A DNA stretch of 64,000 nucleotides from Brachionus koreanus (taxonomy: Eukaryota > Rotifera > Eurotatoria > Ploima > Brachionidae). Where the stretch lies: positions 244,757-308,756 of the forward strand of contig PJRA01000309.1 in the NCBI GenBank assembly GCA_016987375.1, written 5' to 3'. This document shows, one piece after another, positions 37,604-48,229 of this stretch (the stretch's first letter is position 1; the number at the start of each line of letters is the position of its first letter). A model generated the notes under the pieces. It made no database searches. It saw only the letters and a list, made by a program, of their open reading frames with translations, and had not been told where the DNA came from. A program made the position numbers and the translations under genes.

Positions 37604-40600
37604 TTAAAATTTTAAAAACTCGAATACGCAATAAGAGTCAAGTGAAGAAAGAATTACGTATGCTAGCCAAAGACAGATAAATACAAAAGAGGAAAAATAT
37701 CTCCAACCGGCAGGACCACCCAATTCACCACCGATAAACTTACTTCGTCTAAACATCATTATTGAAATGGCTATGAAAGCAAATGAACAAAACATGGTCA
37801 CCGAAAATGCCAAACTACCAGGTATTACAACAAATCTAGTACCATTAAAATAGTGATAAATCGAAGCACACATCCAGGCCAGCCCAATTCCTAGGAAAAC
37901 ATTGACCGCATTTGAGCCAGTCACATTACCTACCGAACTATCCGCATATCTGTCTTGAATAGCTGCCACTTTGCTCGCAAATGTATCTTAAATGACACAA
38001 TTTCATTTTTTAAAATAAAATAAAACAAAACATTTAAAAAATAGTTTTGTTTTTGAAAAAAAAAATTTTTAGAGCCGAAAACTTGAATAACTTCACTTAT
38101 TACGTACATGTATCCTTTGGCAATAAATATGGGTTAATATTTATATCAGCCTGTGTGTTGTTTTTTAGAATTTGAGATCTATACCTATTAAAAATAAACT
38201 AGTTGAAAGAAAAACTCTGTAATTTACCATTTATTTCAATGAAATAGAAGAAAAGAACATATAACTTGAAAATAGAAAAAATCAAAACACATATAAATTA
38301 ATACTTAAAGTGAATAAATATTATAAATACGTTTTTTATTGCTTGCCTGCTTAAATTGTTTATAAAAAATTTCTAAAAGAGTTTATTTCAAACGAGTTTC
38401 GATTAAGATTTGTCTTAAGTTATATGAATAGAATCTCTTTTTATACCATAGTAATTTAGATTTTTTAAATAATTAATTTAGAAGGTGATGATTTAGTGAT
38501 ATTCTTATAACTATTACAATGGAAGAGCAACATTTTTAAAACTTTAATTTTTCTTGTAGAACAATCATGTAAAAAGTAAAATTTAGTTTAATATTTTATT
38601 TTAGAATTTAGAGTAGTTATTTGAAAACGATGTAATATATAGCAAATTGCAACAGCATCTCATAGGAATAAATTTTAAACATCTTTTAATCAATTAAGAA
38701 AAAAATAGTTTTATGGCATAATCGATTTAAGAAAAAACTAATATGATTAAAGTCAATTTAGACTAAAGTCAATTTTTTTCTTAATTTTTATGTGTTGATT
38801 AAACTTAACAATGTTTTTAATTCAATTAATAAAAAAATTAAAATAAATTTGAAGATACCAACTTTCACCAATATACTGGGCAAATATTATTACATTATTG
38901 TTTTAGATCATTTTTTGAATTCAACAACACAAAGCCTAGTTATTTAATAATGACGATTTATACAATAATTGACTCAATAAAAGACTTGTATAATATTTTA
39001 ACTGTTTCGTTAACTCTTAAAGTTATTTTAAGTAATTTACCACTTTGTCTTTAGTCAATCTTTGATCTATTTATTTTGATGATTTATAATTTTTGGATCT
39101 TGTATTTATTTAATTATATAAATATACAATTAAATAATAAATATTAAAATGAAAGTAAAACATCGATATAACATGTGACATGACATGTACAAAATATCTT
39201 GTTTGTCAATTTTAATTGAGTCGTCTTATGTGTAAAGTATTTTGATGAAAGGGGTTTAAACATGCGCCACGTATTGCAGAGACATTTTGAAGATTTTTCC
39301 ACCCTCAGTGGGTTTCGACTGGGTAAAATTTTCAGTGTAGATGATCAACTCGATGCAGTAGCCTCTGTGTCAGATCGGAGCTGTTGCTCAAAAAGGTACT
39401 TGAACAGGAGATGAGCTCCTCCCCATTATTCCCTAGGATAGAATAGGGTCCAAAAAAAAAAAATGTGTAAAGTATGGTTGTTTAAATAAAAACAATAGAA
39501 TTGAATGCTCATCAAACTGATATGTCTAACTTTTTGTTTAATTGATTCTAAAAAATATTATAAAATGAAAACTTTGAAAGAAAATTTTAAAATTTTGCTA
39601 ATGTTAAGTTGTTATTATTGGAAAAATGGCCTGGGTTAGCTGCCTAGTGGTTCCTCATGATTTGAAAAATTTAGATATTCAAACATGCAGTGAAACATTT
39701 AGGAAATTGCTTAATTGCTTAATACTAGAAGCACTTAATAGATTTTTCAAATGAATATATCTTTTTTGATTTATGTAGATTATAAAATTTTCTTTTACAA
39801 AAAAATGTTATAAATTTATAAAATTATTAATGTTTTTTTTTAATATATTTTTGAATTAAAAAAACGTGAGAAAATGCTTGGTGCTTCTAGTGTTAAAAAA
39901 ATCCTCTAGATGAACTGTTTTTCAGATGAATCATTACTTTTGATGATAAATGAGTCAATTTTCGAAATTAGAAAAACAAAAATCAATGGTTTGACTCATT
40001 TCAACTAGTTCAGTTAGTCATGAAAACAGGACGCTTTGATTAAAGGTAATGTGGAATTCCCATGGACTAATACATTTTGAGCTGGTTTCGGACAGTAGTC
40101 CTTCAGATGCATATCTTTATTTTAAGCTATTTGAACTATAATCAAGAAAAATATCCTTTTTTGCTCAGCCGAAAACTAATGTTTAGATAACGCTTGACCT
40201 AATACAGATGTAAGATTGATGGCAAAAATAGAAGAGCTGGAAGGGATTTTCAATTTTCTTTTTCATTCAGCATATAACCCACTTTATTTTCGCTCAAACG
40301 CTCATTCTTCATTGGATTGTAGCGTACAGTATTCTAAAAGCTCCCAACTAACAAAAAAGGCAATCCTGTTCGAAGTAAAATTTTTGCTATTTATATTTCC
40401 GGAATTGTTGCTCGCAATATCAAGAGCTTTCCCTCCCATTTTTAAATTTTATCATGATTTCCTAAAAAAATAATAGAAAATTGGCAAGTCAGTTTTTGAG
40501 CAAAAGTGCCGATCATACATACATCGAATCGATCTTCAATATCAAAATTTTTGTGGTTATTGTTATTTGCTATATGATAATTAGAGAGCCCGTATAGCCG

Positions 40601-43600
40601 AGTGGTTTGTATGTTAGTCATGCAAGCAGAGGGTGGAGGGTTCAAAACCCACTGAGGGTGGAAAAATCTTCAAAATGTCTCTGCAATACGGGGCGCATGT
40701 TTAAANNNNNNNNNNNNNNNNNNNNNNNNNNNNNNNNNNNNNNNNNNNNNNNNNNNNNNNNNNNNNNNNNNNNNNNNNNNNNNNNNNNNNNNNNNNNNNN
40801 NNNNNNNNNNNNNNNNNNNNNNNNNNNNNNNNNNNNNNNNNNNNNNNNNNNNNNNNNNNNNNNNNNNNNNNNNNNNNNNNNNNNNNNNNNNNNNNNNNNN
40901 NNNNNNNNNNNNNNNNNNNNNNNNNNNNNNNNNNNNNNNNNNNNNNNNNNNNNNNNNNNNNNNNNNNNNNNNNNNNNNNNNNNNNNNNNNNNNNNNNNNN
41001 NNNNNNNNNNNNNNNNNNNNNNNNNNNNNNNNNNNNNNNNNNACTAGTGTTGGGAATTGTTCAAAACGAGTCGACTAAAAAAAAAATGAGTCGACTCCCA
41101 ACACTACTAAAAACCTAAATCCACATCTTTTCATAAGCTTTGGAAAAAAAAATTGATTTTATCATATTTATTAATTTAAATAAATGAAAAGCCGATGAAA
41201 TTTTTATTTTTCATCAATAAATAAATCACTTCACTTCTCATCGATGAAAAATCGATTTTAATACAATAAGTTGTAAAAAAATTTTTTTACTTCTTTTTTA
41301 AATCAAAATACGAAATTAAGAAATTTTTTTTCTTAAATTTTTGACTTATCCTAATCAAAATTATTCCAAAATAAATCAATCTAAATAAATCAAAAGTGGA
41401 TGAAAAGTGGAATTAAAGTAGACTAAAGAGTGCTTATATACCTGGCAAAGAGGTTCCTAGAGCTACAAATGAAATAGCCGTAACACTGTCTTTAAGGCCA
41501 ACAGTGCAACCAAAATGTGATGCCAAATCTCCAATGACGGCTGTAAGAATTCCAATAATAATAATTGAAACCACGAAACAGGCCCATCCGCCCCAAATTT
41601 CTGTCGGCGGCACAAAAGCAAACAACACTTTCCAAAAAAGTGAAACAAAATGAATCAAATAATCACTCAACGAGGGCTTTTTCGGCTCCGACTCCTCTTT
41701 GTCAGCCTGATTCTCATCACTCTTTTCACCATCATTGTCCTCTTCATTTCCATTAGCATCATCATCATCATCATCAGCGTCATCGTCAGCATTCACTTGA
41801 AACGCTTCAATAAACTGCTCTCGCCACGACGAAGTTCCAACAAGAACTGCCGCATTGCTCTTAATCAACAATTTGTCCACTATTCCCTTAATAACCTTGC
41901 TCTCTTTAATCTGAATTTCAATTTTGTTTTGATCACCGAGTCTAGGTCTGCCGGCCTCATTGTGACTAGCCTCTTCCATTTCGGGTATTGGATCACTTAA
42001 CCTGATAAAAAAATTCTCATTTTTTTGATAGTCCTCATCGTCAACAATGTCTATTTCGATGTACTTTTCAACTTCGTTATTGTAAAAAGTAAGCACATCG
42101 TTTTTCTTTTCAAAATCGCGTCCACCAACTGCCGATCCGTCCATGGTCTTGTAGGGCACTTTAACTTTGCCCCTGGCTCCGGATGTGCGAATCACTTTAA
42201 CTCTTAGGACGCCTACGTTTTCAATTATTTCCATTTTGGCCTCGGTGAACATAAATACGCCACCGTGATCGTCGTCTAGAATCATTACTGTGGCCAAATC
42301 GGGATTTGTAACCGAGAGTGTGTCTGTGTCGACCAGCTCGTTTTCCTGATAGCGAGCATTCGATAGTCTCACATAGAAATGCTCGTCCTCTTCATACACA
42401 TCATCGTCTATAATTTTAACTACAAAATGCTTTCTGGTCTCATTGGGATAGAATATCAAAGTGCCTTCTGTGTATTCGTAATCGCTGTTTGCCTCGGCCG
42501 ATCCGTTCTCTGTTTTGTAATCGACTAGGATTGTGGTGTTCAAATCGCCGCCTTGACGAGTAACATAGAGCTCTATGGAGCCGACACTCTCGAAGCATGT
42601 GTAATGAGCCGGCTCGAAAAAAACACTAGTCACCGTATTTGCTTCGTTGTCGATCAAGCTTTCCAGATTCGATTTTGACTTTGAGTTAGCCAGACGGTCT
42701 TTTACCTCTAGTTTCTTGCGCACATTTGAAGTGCCGCCAATAAGCTTGCGTGTTGCCTGTATTCGATAATAGGCTCGGCTTTTCGGCCCACGCTTTAGTA
42801 TTTCAACTTCGGCCAATTTTTGTAGCTCATCGACGCCGATATCGGGATGCTTTTGCCTCATTTCTTTAAGAATATTGATGTATTCTTTGCGGTGTTCCTC
42901 GAAATTTTTTATGTCTGGATTGGCCGCGTCAACCGCCTCCATGTTCTCGACTACTTTGAGCGGCTCAGCGTTTTGCGCCTCCTCGTCGCGTACAACTTTG
43001 GTCGATTTGATTCTTCGCTGCAGAAAGCTGCCGATAAAAATCTTCTTGTCAACTATGTACGCTGTTAGGACCGTGATCGGAAAGAACAAAAATGTAAGCG
43101 TTGCTTCCCATACGTCCACGTAGTTTGGACTTATGACCGCAATGATTATATAGAGCCAAATGTAGGCGAATATGCTCCACGTGGCAGTGACGAAAAAGAC
43201 GCGCAAGTGCTTGATGCGTCGTATTTCTCCATTGGGTACGACAGAAATGCAGTAGCCGATGATCACGAACAGATTAAAGGCCGCACTGCCCACTATAGTG
43301 TTGGGACCGAGATCGCCGGCTTCGAACTTGTTGCCGAATATTTCAATTATGCTCAAAAGGATCTCGGGCGCCGATGAGCCCAGCGCCATCAGAGTCAGAT
43401 TGGACACGGTCTCGTTCCAGTAGCGCACCATTACGGTCTGCTTGTTGCCCTCCGAGTCGGTCACTTTTATTTCTCTCTCTTGGCTGGTTATGACCTCTAT
43501 GGCCGCCATGAAACGATCTGCTATTATACTAACCCCGAGGAACATATAGGCCAAAGCAAGTACGTAAACGCACGCTCGAGCAATCGTGTCGCCAATAGAC

Positions 43601-43701
43601 ACGTTCTCTTGCGGATTCCATACAGGTAATACCACGCCTGGCTTGCAATAGCTTGCTGATGTGTCGCAAACTTGAGAACTGTTCAATGTTAAATTATACA
43701 T
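37604..43701 (-). CDS. SLC8A: Na+/Ca2+ exchanger (SLC8/NCX, Calx type)
   Basis: Two exons (43701-41442 and 37986-37604) join in phase to 880 residues. An in-frame TAG eight codons upstream fixes the start within this exon. TM1 lies at about 43-63 (YVLALAYMFLGVSIIADRF). The alpha-1 repeat has VSNLTLMALGSSAPE at 99-113 and the alpha-2 repeat has FVALGTSLPG joined by the splice to DTFASKVAAIQD, then GNVTGSNAVNVFLGIGLAW. The cytoplasmic loop holds two Calx-beta domains (about 358-478 and 480-602) with acidic Ca2+-binding segments (IDDDVYEEDEHF, LDDDHGG, VDDEDY). An acidic run at 638-675, rich in D and E, follows the second. The family exports one Ca2+ for three Na+ at the plasma membrane and is activated by Ca2+ binding to the beta domains. 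The only coding intron falls inside the alpha-2 repeat and contains repeats and an assembly gap. No N-terminal signal peptide is evident. Confidence 0.95.
39251..39460 (-). repeat. SINE-like repeat, headless copy
   Basis: On the minus strand, from a degraded B-box-like 'tcgaaaccc' onward it matches the copy at 40584-40705: 'actgagggtggaaaaatctt', 'caaaatgtctctgcaatacg', 'gcgcatgtttaaa'. The upstream part of this copy is unrelated to the tRNA-like head. It lies in the exchanger intron. Confidence 0.6.
39897..40310 (+). repeat. Dispersed repeat, copy 2 (see 20980-21370)
   Basis: Collinear with the copy at 20980-21370 but carrying about 70-100 bases of extra sequence between the two conserved blocks. 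It lies just upstream of the tRNA-headed SINE. Confidence 0.5.
40584..40705 (+). repeat. tRNA-derived SINE, cut by assembly gap
   Basis: The head 'gcccgtatagccgagtggt' carries an A-box (tagccgagtgg, 40595-40605) and the B-box ggttcaaaacc lies at 40639-40649, the spacing of RNA polymerase III promoters in tRNA genes of the Ser/Leu type. It is followed by a non-tRNA body shared with 39251-39460. No intact cloverleaf or acceptor end follows the B-box, so this is a SINE and not a functional tRNA gene. The body runs into the Ns at the same base where the other copy ends. Confidence 0.7.
40706..41042. other. Assembly gap (337 Ns)
   Basis: Run of N between the SINE and a short palindromic element, inside the exchanger intron. 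The length may be an estimate. Repeats on both sides probably caused it. Confidence 1.
41044..41110. mobile_element. Short hAT-like MITE remnant
   Basis: Inverted ends 'agtgttggga' and 'tcccaacact' enclose 'gagtcgact' and 'gagtcgactc' around an A-run. hAT transposons commonly begin YAGTGTTGG. The element has no coding sequence, and its left part may extend into the gap. Confidence 0.55.
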
Positions 43702-44460
43702 TTTATTTATTGTTTGTAGCTAAAATTCGTTGTGTAATTTTACGACCGAACATTCATTTTTTATATATCTAAGGAAAAATCGTGGGCTAAAACATCTAAA
43801 TCTTAAGATTTATTAGGAACGCTCAAATCTATAATGCGTTTAGGAAAATGAGATTTCAAATTTGGTTTTTTTTTGGTTTTTTTTTTTTTTTTTTTCAAGT
43901 CTTTAGTGCAAATATTAATCGATCGATAGTAAATTTGCTTTTCAATAAACTTGGTCGACTATCGCTCTACTTGTAATCAAAGTTAAACATTTTTTTTTCT
44001 TTAAAGTTTGATGATATTAGGAAAAAAAATCGATTTTTTCAAGAAAAGTAATTAAGAAGAAAGAAAAGCAAATAGTTTTAATTAAAGAAGCTGTAATTAT
44101 GGTATTTGATTTAGATTGACTATTTAAAAGCAATTTATGGTAAATTGGTAGTGAACTTTGAAGCTTCTAATGCTAATTGATTACACAATTTTGGAGCATA
44201 TTTTTTATTACTTTTAAATTAATTAGAAAAATTTTAAAATTAACTAAAATATTTTCGATTTCTACTTGCCAGCATTTGACCAAATTTGAAAGAACAACTT
44301 GAATTAAATGAAAAGACTTTTTTTTTAAATAAATAGATAGTCAATTTAAGCTAAATTTTAAGAGCTAAATGTTTTAATTGAACACAAAATTTAAAAAATA
44401 ATCATAACATAATAAGTCTCGAAACGCCTAAATGTGCATTTATAAAAATAATTTTTATTC
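43702..44460. other. Upstream region of the exchanger gene, nothing recognised
   Basis: A/T-rich, with a long T-run at about 43880-43897. It should contain the exchanger promoter, but no motif stands out. Confidence 0.4.
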
Positions 44461-44481
44461 AGCGAAAATTTGTTATGTCTA

Positions 44482-44970
44482 ACTCATTTTGACAAAATGA
44501 TCTGTGATAATTGGAGAGGAATAACACTGCTACCAATAGAAAGCAAGGCATTCTGCAGCATAATTCTGGAAAGAATCAGAAACTCTTTGGATGCTACACT
44601 CAGAGAAGAACAAGCAGGATTTAGACGAGGGAGAGGATGCATAGACAAGATATTTGCACTTAGGAACATCATAGAGCAAAGTATCGAATGGAACAGCCCC
44701 TTGTATCTTAATTTCATTGACTTCAAAAAAGCCTTTGACAGCATATACACAGAAACCCTGTGGGCCATACTAAGATCATATGGCTTACCACAGAAAATAG
44801 TTAACTTGATAAAACTCTTCTACGAGAAATTCGAGTGTAGTGTGATTCTGGAAAAAGGATATTCTGAGAGCTTCAAAGTTTGTACACGAGTCAGGCAAGG
44901 GTGCGTTCTCTCTAACACTATTTCTAATAGTAATTGATTATGTAATGAAGAAAACAACTGTCAGTGCCAG
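44482..44970 (+). pseudogene. LINE reverse transcriptase fragment
   Basis: An open frame of about 150 codons reads DNWRGITLLPIESKAFC, EEQAGFRRGRGCIDKIF, FIDFKKAFDSIYTETLW and VRQGCVLS. These are the reverse transcriptase fingers and palm up to motif B; the FIDFKKAFD segment holds the motif A aspartates. The frame breaks after RQGCVLS and a few related residues (VMKKTTVSARGIG) follow with a deletion; the catalytic YADD block is absent. It differs from the 35 kb element and looks like the RTE/CR1 group. Confidence 0.8.
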
Positions 44971-45004
44971 GGGTATAGGGGTACAGGGGTACAACCAAGC
45001 TTGA

Positions 45005-45190
45005 AGACTTAGACTTTTTTTGATTTTAAGATAAAGAACAAGTCACCATTATTAAGCAATTTAATACCAGCTTCATCAGGACCAGTTGAAAGACTTTTTT
45101 CTAAATCTGGTTAAAATAGAAGACCTCATAGGTCAAGATTGACAGCCAACAATTTAGAAGCAACTACTTAATTGGTATTGTGATATAGCG
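45005..45190 (+). pseudogene. hAT transposase C-terminal dimerisation fragment
   Basis: Translation gives FKIKNKSPLLSNLIPASSG, PVERLFSKSG, a stop, then NRRPHRSRLTANNLEATT. This is the hAT family C-terminal block (IP.SSA.VERLFS..G......R..L....), with a stop after the glycine. It sits directly behind the LINE fragment. Confidence 0.75.
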
Positions 45191-45236
45191 ACTTCTTTGT
45201 CGATATCACTGGATTAGTTAACTAACTAAACCCTGA

Positions 45237-45287
45237 GCGTTTAAGTTAGAATGGAGCATAAATAGCTGCTCCTTAAACGTCTAACGA
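45237..45287. repeat. Imperfect hairpin
   Basis: 'gcgtttaa' pairs with 'ttaaacg' and an inner 'ggagca' pairs with 'tgctcc' around an 8-base loop, with a 7-base one-sided bulge. It follows the hAT fragment and may be a transposon end. Confidence 0.4.
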
Positions 45288-45539
45288 GGATATAGGATAG
45301 ACGGACTCAAGGGTACAAACATATATTTATTGGGCAATTTGAAATTTTAGTACATTATTGTAAAGATTATTGTAGAGTTGAATTCTAAGCTATGAAAAAA
45401 TTGTGAAAATTTTATCTTATGCTTTTTTAATGATGTGCATTTTAAAGAAAAATTAAGAGTTTTTGCAGATTTTAAAATTCGTTTGTACCATACTTGATTT
45501 TTTCAAGTGTAAGATTCGATACTTAAACTGAAAAAACTT

Positions 45540-45770
45540 AAAAAATTCCACTGTGCAATTGCTACCTTGCTATTTCCTCCTTTTTTCCTGAGTCATCAGA
45601 TATTTATATATATCCTGTTACTCTCAATTTAATTTATCTATTTTTTTCTTTTCAAATAATATTTACTATATTTTATTTTATTTTTATTTATTTATTTTTT
45701 GTAAATGTGAAGGAGCATTAGCTCGGTACAAAAAACAAATAAATAAAAATCAAATAAAAATTCAAGTTTA
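45540..45770 (+). repeat. LINE-like 3' end, second copy of 7675-8165
   Basis: It carries the same 5' block (aattgctaccttgctatttc) and the same 3' block (gaaggagcattagctcggta) with an (aaat)-type tail, in plus orientation. It is shorter than the 8 kb copy, lacking most of the middle with the (tag)n runs. Confidence 0.55.
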
Positions 45771-48203
45771 AAAAATAAATAAATTCATATGCAAATCAAT
45801 ATACTTATAATCTAAACGATTTAAAAACTATTTCAATTATTCAGAAATAATTAGAAAATGTTACCTTATTTCTTATATTTTATCTTATTTTGATTTTTTC
45901 TGTTTTTAAATTAAGTTGTTTTTGGTTAAAAATTATTAATACTTAAAAAACAGCTTCAAAAATTGTTAACTTGAAAGTAGAAAATTAAGTATCTTGATTT
46001 TATTTACTTTTTTAAACTTGAATTTTTTAAGTTTTCAAAGTCTAAAAATCAAGCGCTGAGTGTTAGTGTTAATTTTGAATGTATACAATCACACTCACAC
46101 TAAAAGTTTGGTTTGTAATAATCTGTACAATAATGAACTGCTTGCAGAGCTATTTTTGCACTATTGGAAAAAAATTTTTTATCTTTTTTGCTTTTTGTAC
46201 CGTAAATTTTGTACTAAAATTTCACATTGTCATTTATTGAATGATTTGAGAATTAAACAATTTCTATCGAACAGAGTGGTTAAGAAATGGAAGTTGAAAT
46301 AATATCATTAGATACAAAGAACGGCTTTAAACGAAAATTGATGAGTTTTTTAAAGTTAAACAAGAAATAAACATTTTTAGTATTTATATCTACCGTAATA
46401 AGAACCTAGTGTCTTGCTCAACAGGAGACCTGTGCTAGCCTATTTTATTACTATACTATACTTTTATTTATTAGATTCCTTTATTTGTTTAATATAAAAT
46501 TCAATTTAATAAAAAATATAAAGATACTATGTATTGAAATTTACTTTATTTAAAAAAAAATTTGACTTGAAATAACTTAAAACTTGTGACTTATAAACAA
46601 GCTTGAAAAAAAACATTTCAAATAACAATCGAAATGTGTCAAGACAAATTTTACTTCCTATTTTGTTCTACAAAAAATTTTAATCAATTTAAATTTATCT
46701 AATATTAGCAACATAACTCCAAAATAAATGCGTGCTGTCCTGAGACTTTGTCAAACGCTGAACTATACACAAGAACCAATTCAAAGTCATTTGGTCAATG
46801 CATTAAAAACAAAAGACTATAGACTAAAGGCATAGACATTTAAATTGACTAAAATCAGTGTTGTAGTTATCCAGAGACATTATTATTTTCGAAAATGAAA
46901 TCCTTAATTAAAAACATGTAATTATTAGCTGTACTTTGTATTGAAAATAACATCCTTATAAATAAATTTTATTTAGATGCAACTTAAGGTCTTTAATTTA
47001 GCAAGAGAATCTTGAAAATAATTTTTATGCAAATTAACTGTTTAGATGAAAATTATTTTGAAAACTATTAAATTTAGTCCAAGATAGAATATCAAGATAG
47101 GAACTTTTAATTAGTAGAAAAATTCAATGAAATTTAATTTTAAAAAATAGGAAACATCTTTTTTGGATTAATTTGCATTTTTGATGAGTAATTGAAAAAA
47201 CAATTGATAATTAAAATAGAAACTATTTTTTTATTATTCAAAAGAAACAGCTATAGTTCATTGATAAAAATAAAAATTTTCTCTTATTTAGATTAATCAA
47301 TTCAAAACTAAAAAAAAAATAAAAATATAATTTTAATTTAATTTATAGTACCTGAGTCATTTGCTTGGTAAATATTTTTTTCTATAATTTTTAGTAAATA
47401 GTGTTACGCATAAAAATGTTAATGCTTATTATAGAGTAGTGCGTAATTTGATTTAAATAGAATAAGTAAAGTATTTGATTTTTTCTAATTTAAAGCATTC
47501 AACTCTTGTGCTATTATCATTTAAAAATCTAAATTCGATTAATTTCTTTATTTGGATAAAAAATTTGCTAAAAAATGTAATTATCACACAAAAGCTGCCT
47601 TTAACTTGAATATTATCAAGTTAAATCATATTCCCATTTGTAATTCAACCATTTATTCAGAAAAAAGCCCGTTTTTTTTTAGTATTAAATAATTACTGAA
47701 AATAATTAAAAAAGAAAGCCTAGCTTTTCAATTTCAAAGTTTGTGGTTAATAAAGTAACAAGCCTATTTTACTTTATCTTGTTTTCACAGACTTACTTTT
47801 CATAGTTATTGATAAATCTGTAAAATCCTATAGTTTGATTTATTATAATTTATTTAAATATTTGACAAGTTTATGCCATTTTAAAAGGAATTTTGTTCCA
47901 ACGAGTAAGCTAAAATTAAATTCCAAAGTGATCGAAAATCATAAATTTTTTCTTCTTTTATTTTAGTTATAAGAAAAAAAATAAATAAATATTTAAGTTT
48001 TAAATTAGTAATTTCTATTTGAAATTGAGATTTTAAATTAAATTAAAAATTTCATCAAAATTTAATAAATCTATTCAAATATTTTATATGCACAGCTATT
48101 TTTAATATTTTAGCCCTCTTTCTGTCTCGAATTTTTAGAAACAAATAACTACACTTCCTGCTTTTCTCATTAAAAAAAAATTCTTAATCCATTAGACTAA
48201 AAA

Positions 48204-48229
48204 GTGTGTGTGTGTGTGTGTGTGTGTGT
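48204..48229 (+). repeat. (GT)n microsatellite
   Basis: Thirteen uninterrupted GT units. Confidence 0.95.

Noticed and set aside
40584..40660. A functional tRNA gene
   Set aside because: A and B boxes are present, but no acceptor stem closes and a shared SINE body follows directly.
41650..42000. Antisense frame over the Na+/Ca2+ exchanger exon
   Set aside because: Shadow of the real coding strand, which has clear family motifs.
46060..46302. 80-codon plus-strand frame
   Set aside because: No motif, no similarity recognised and composition like the surrounding non-coding DNA.
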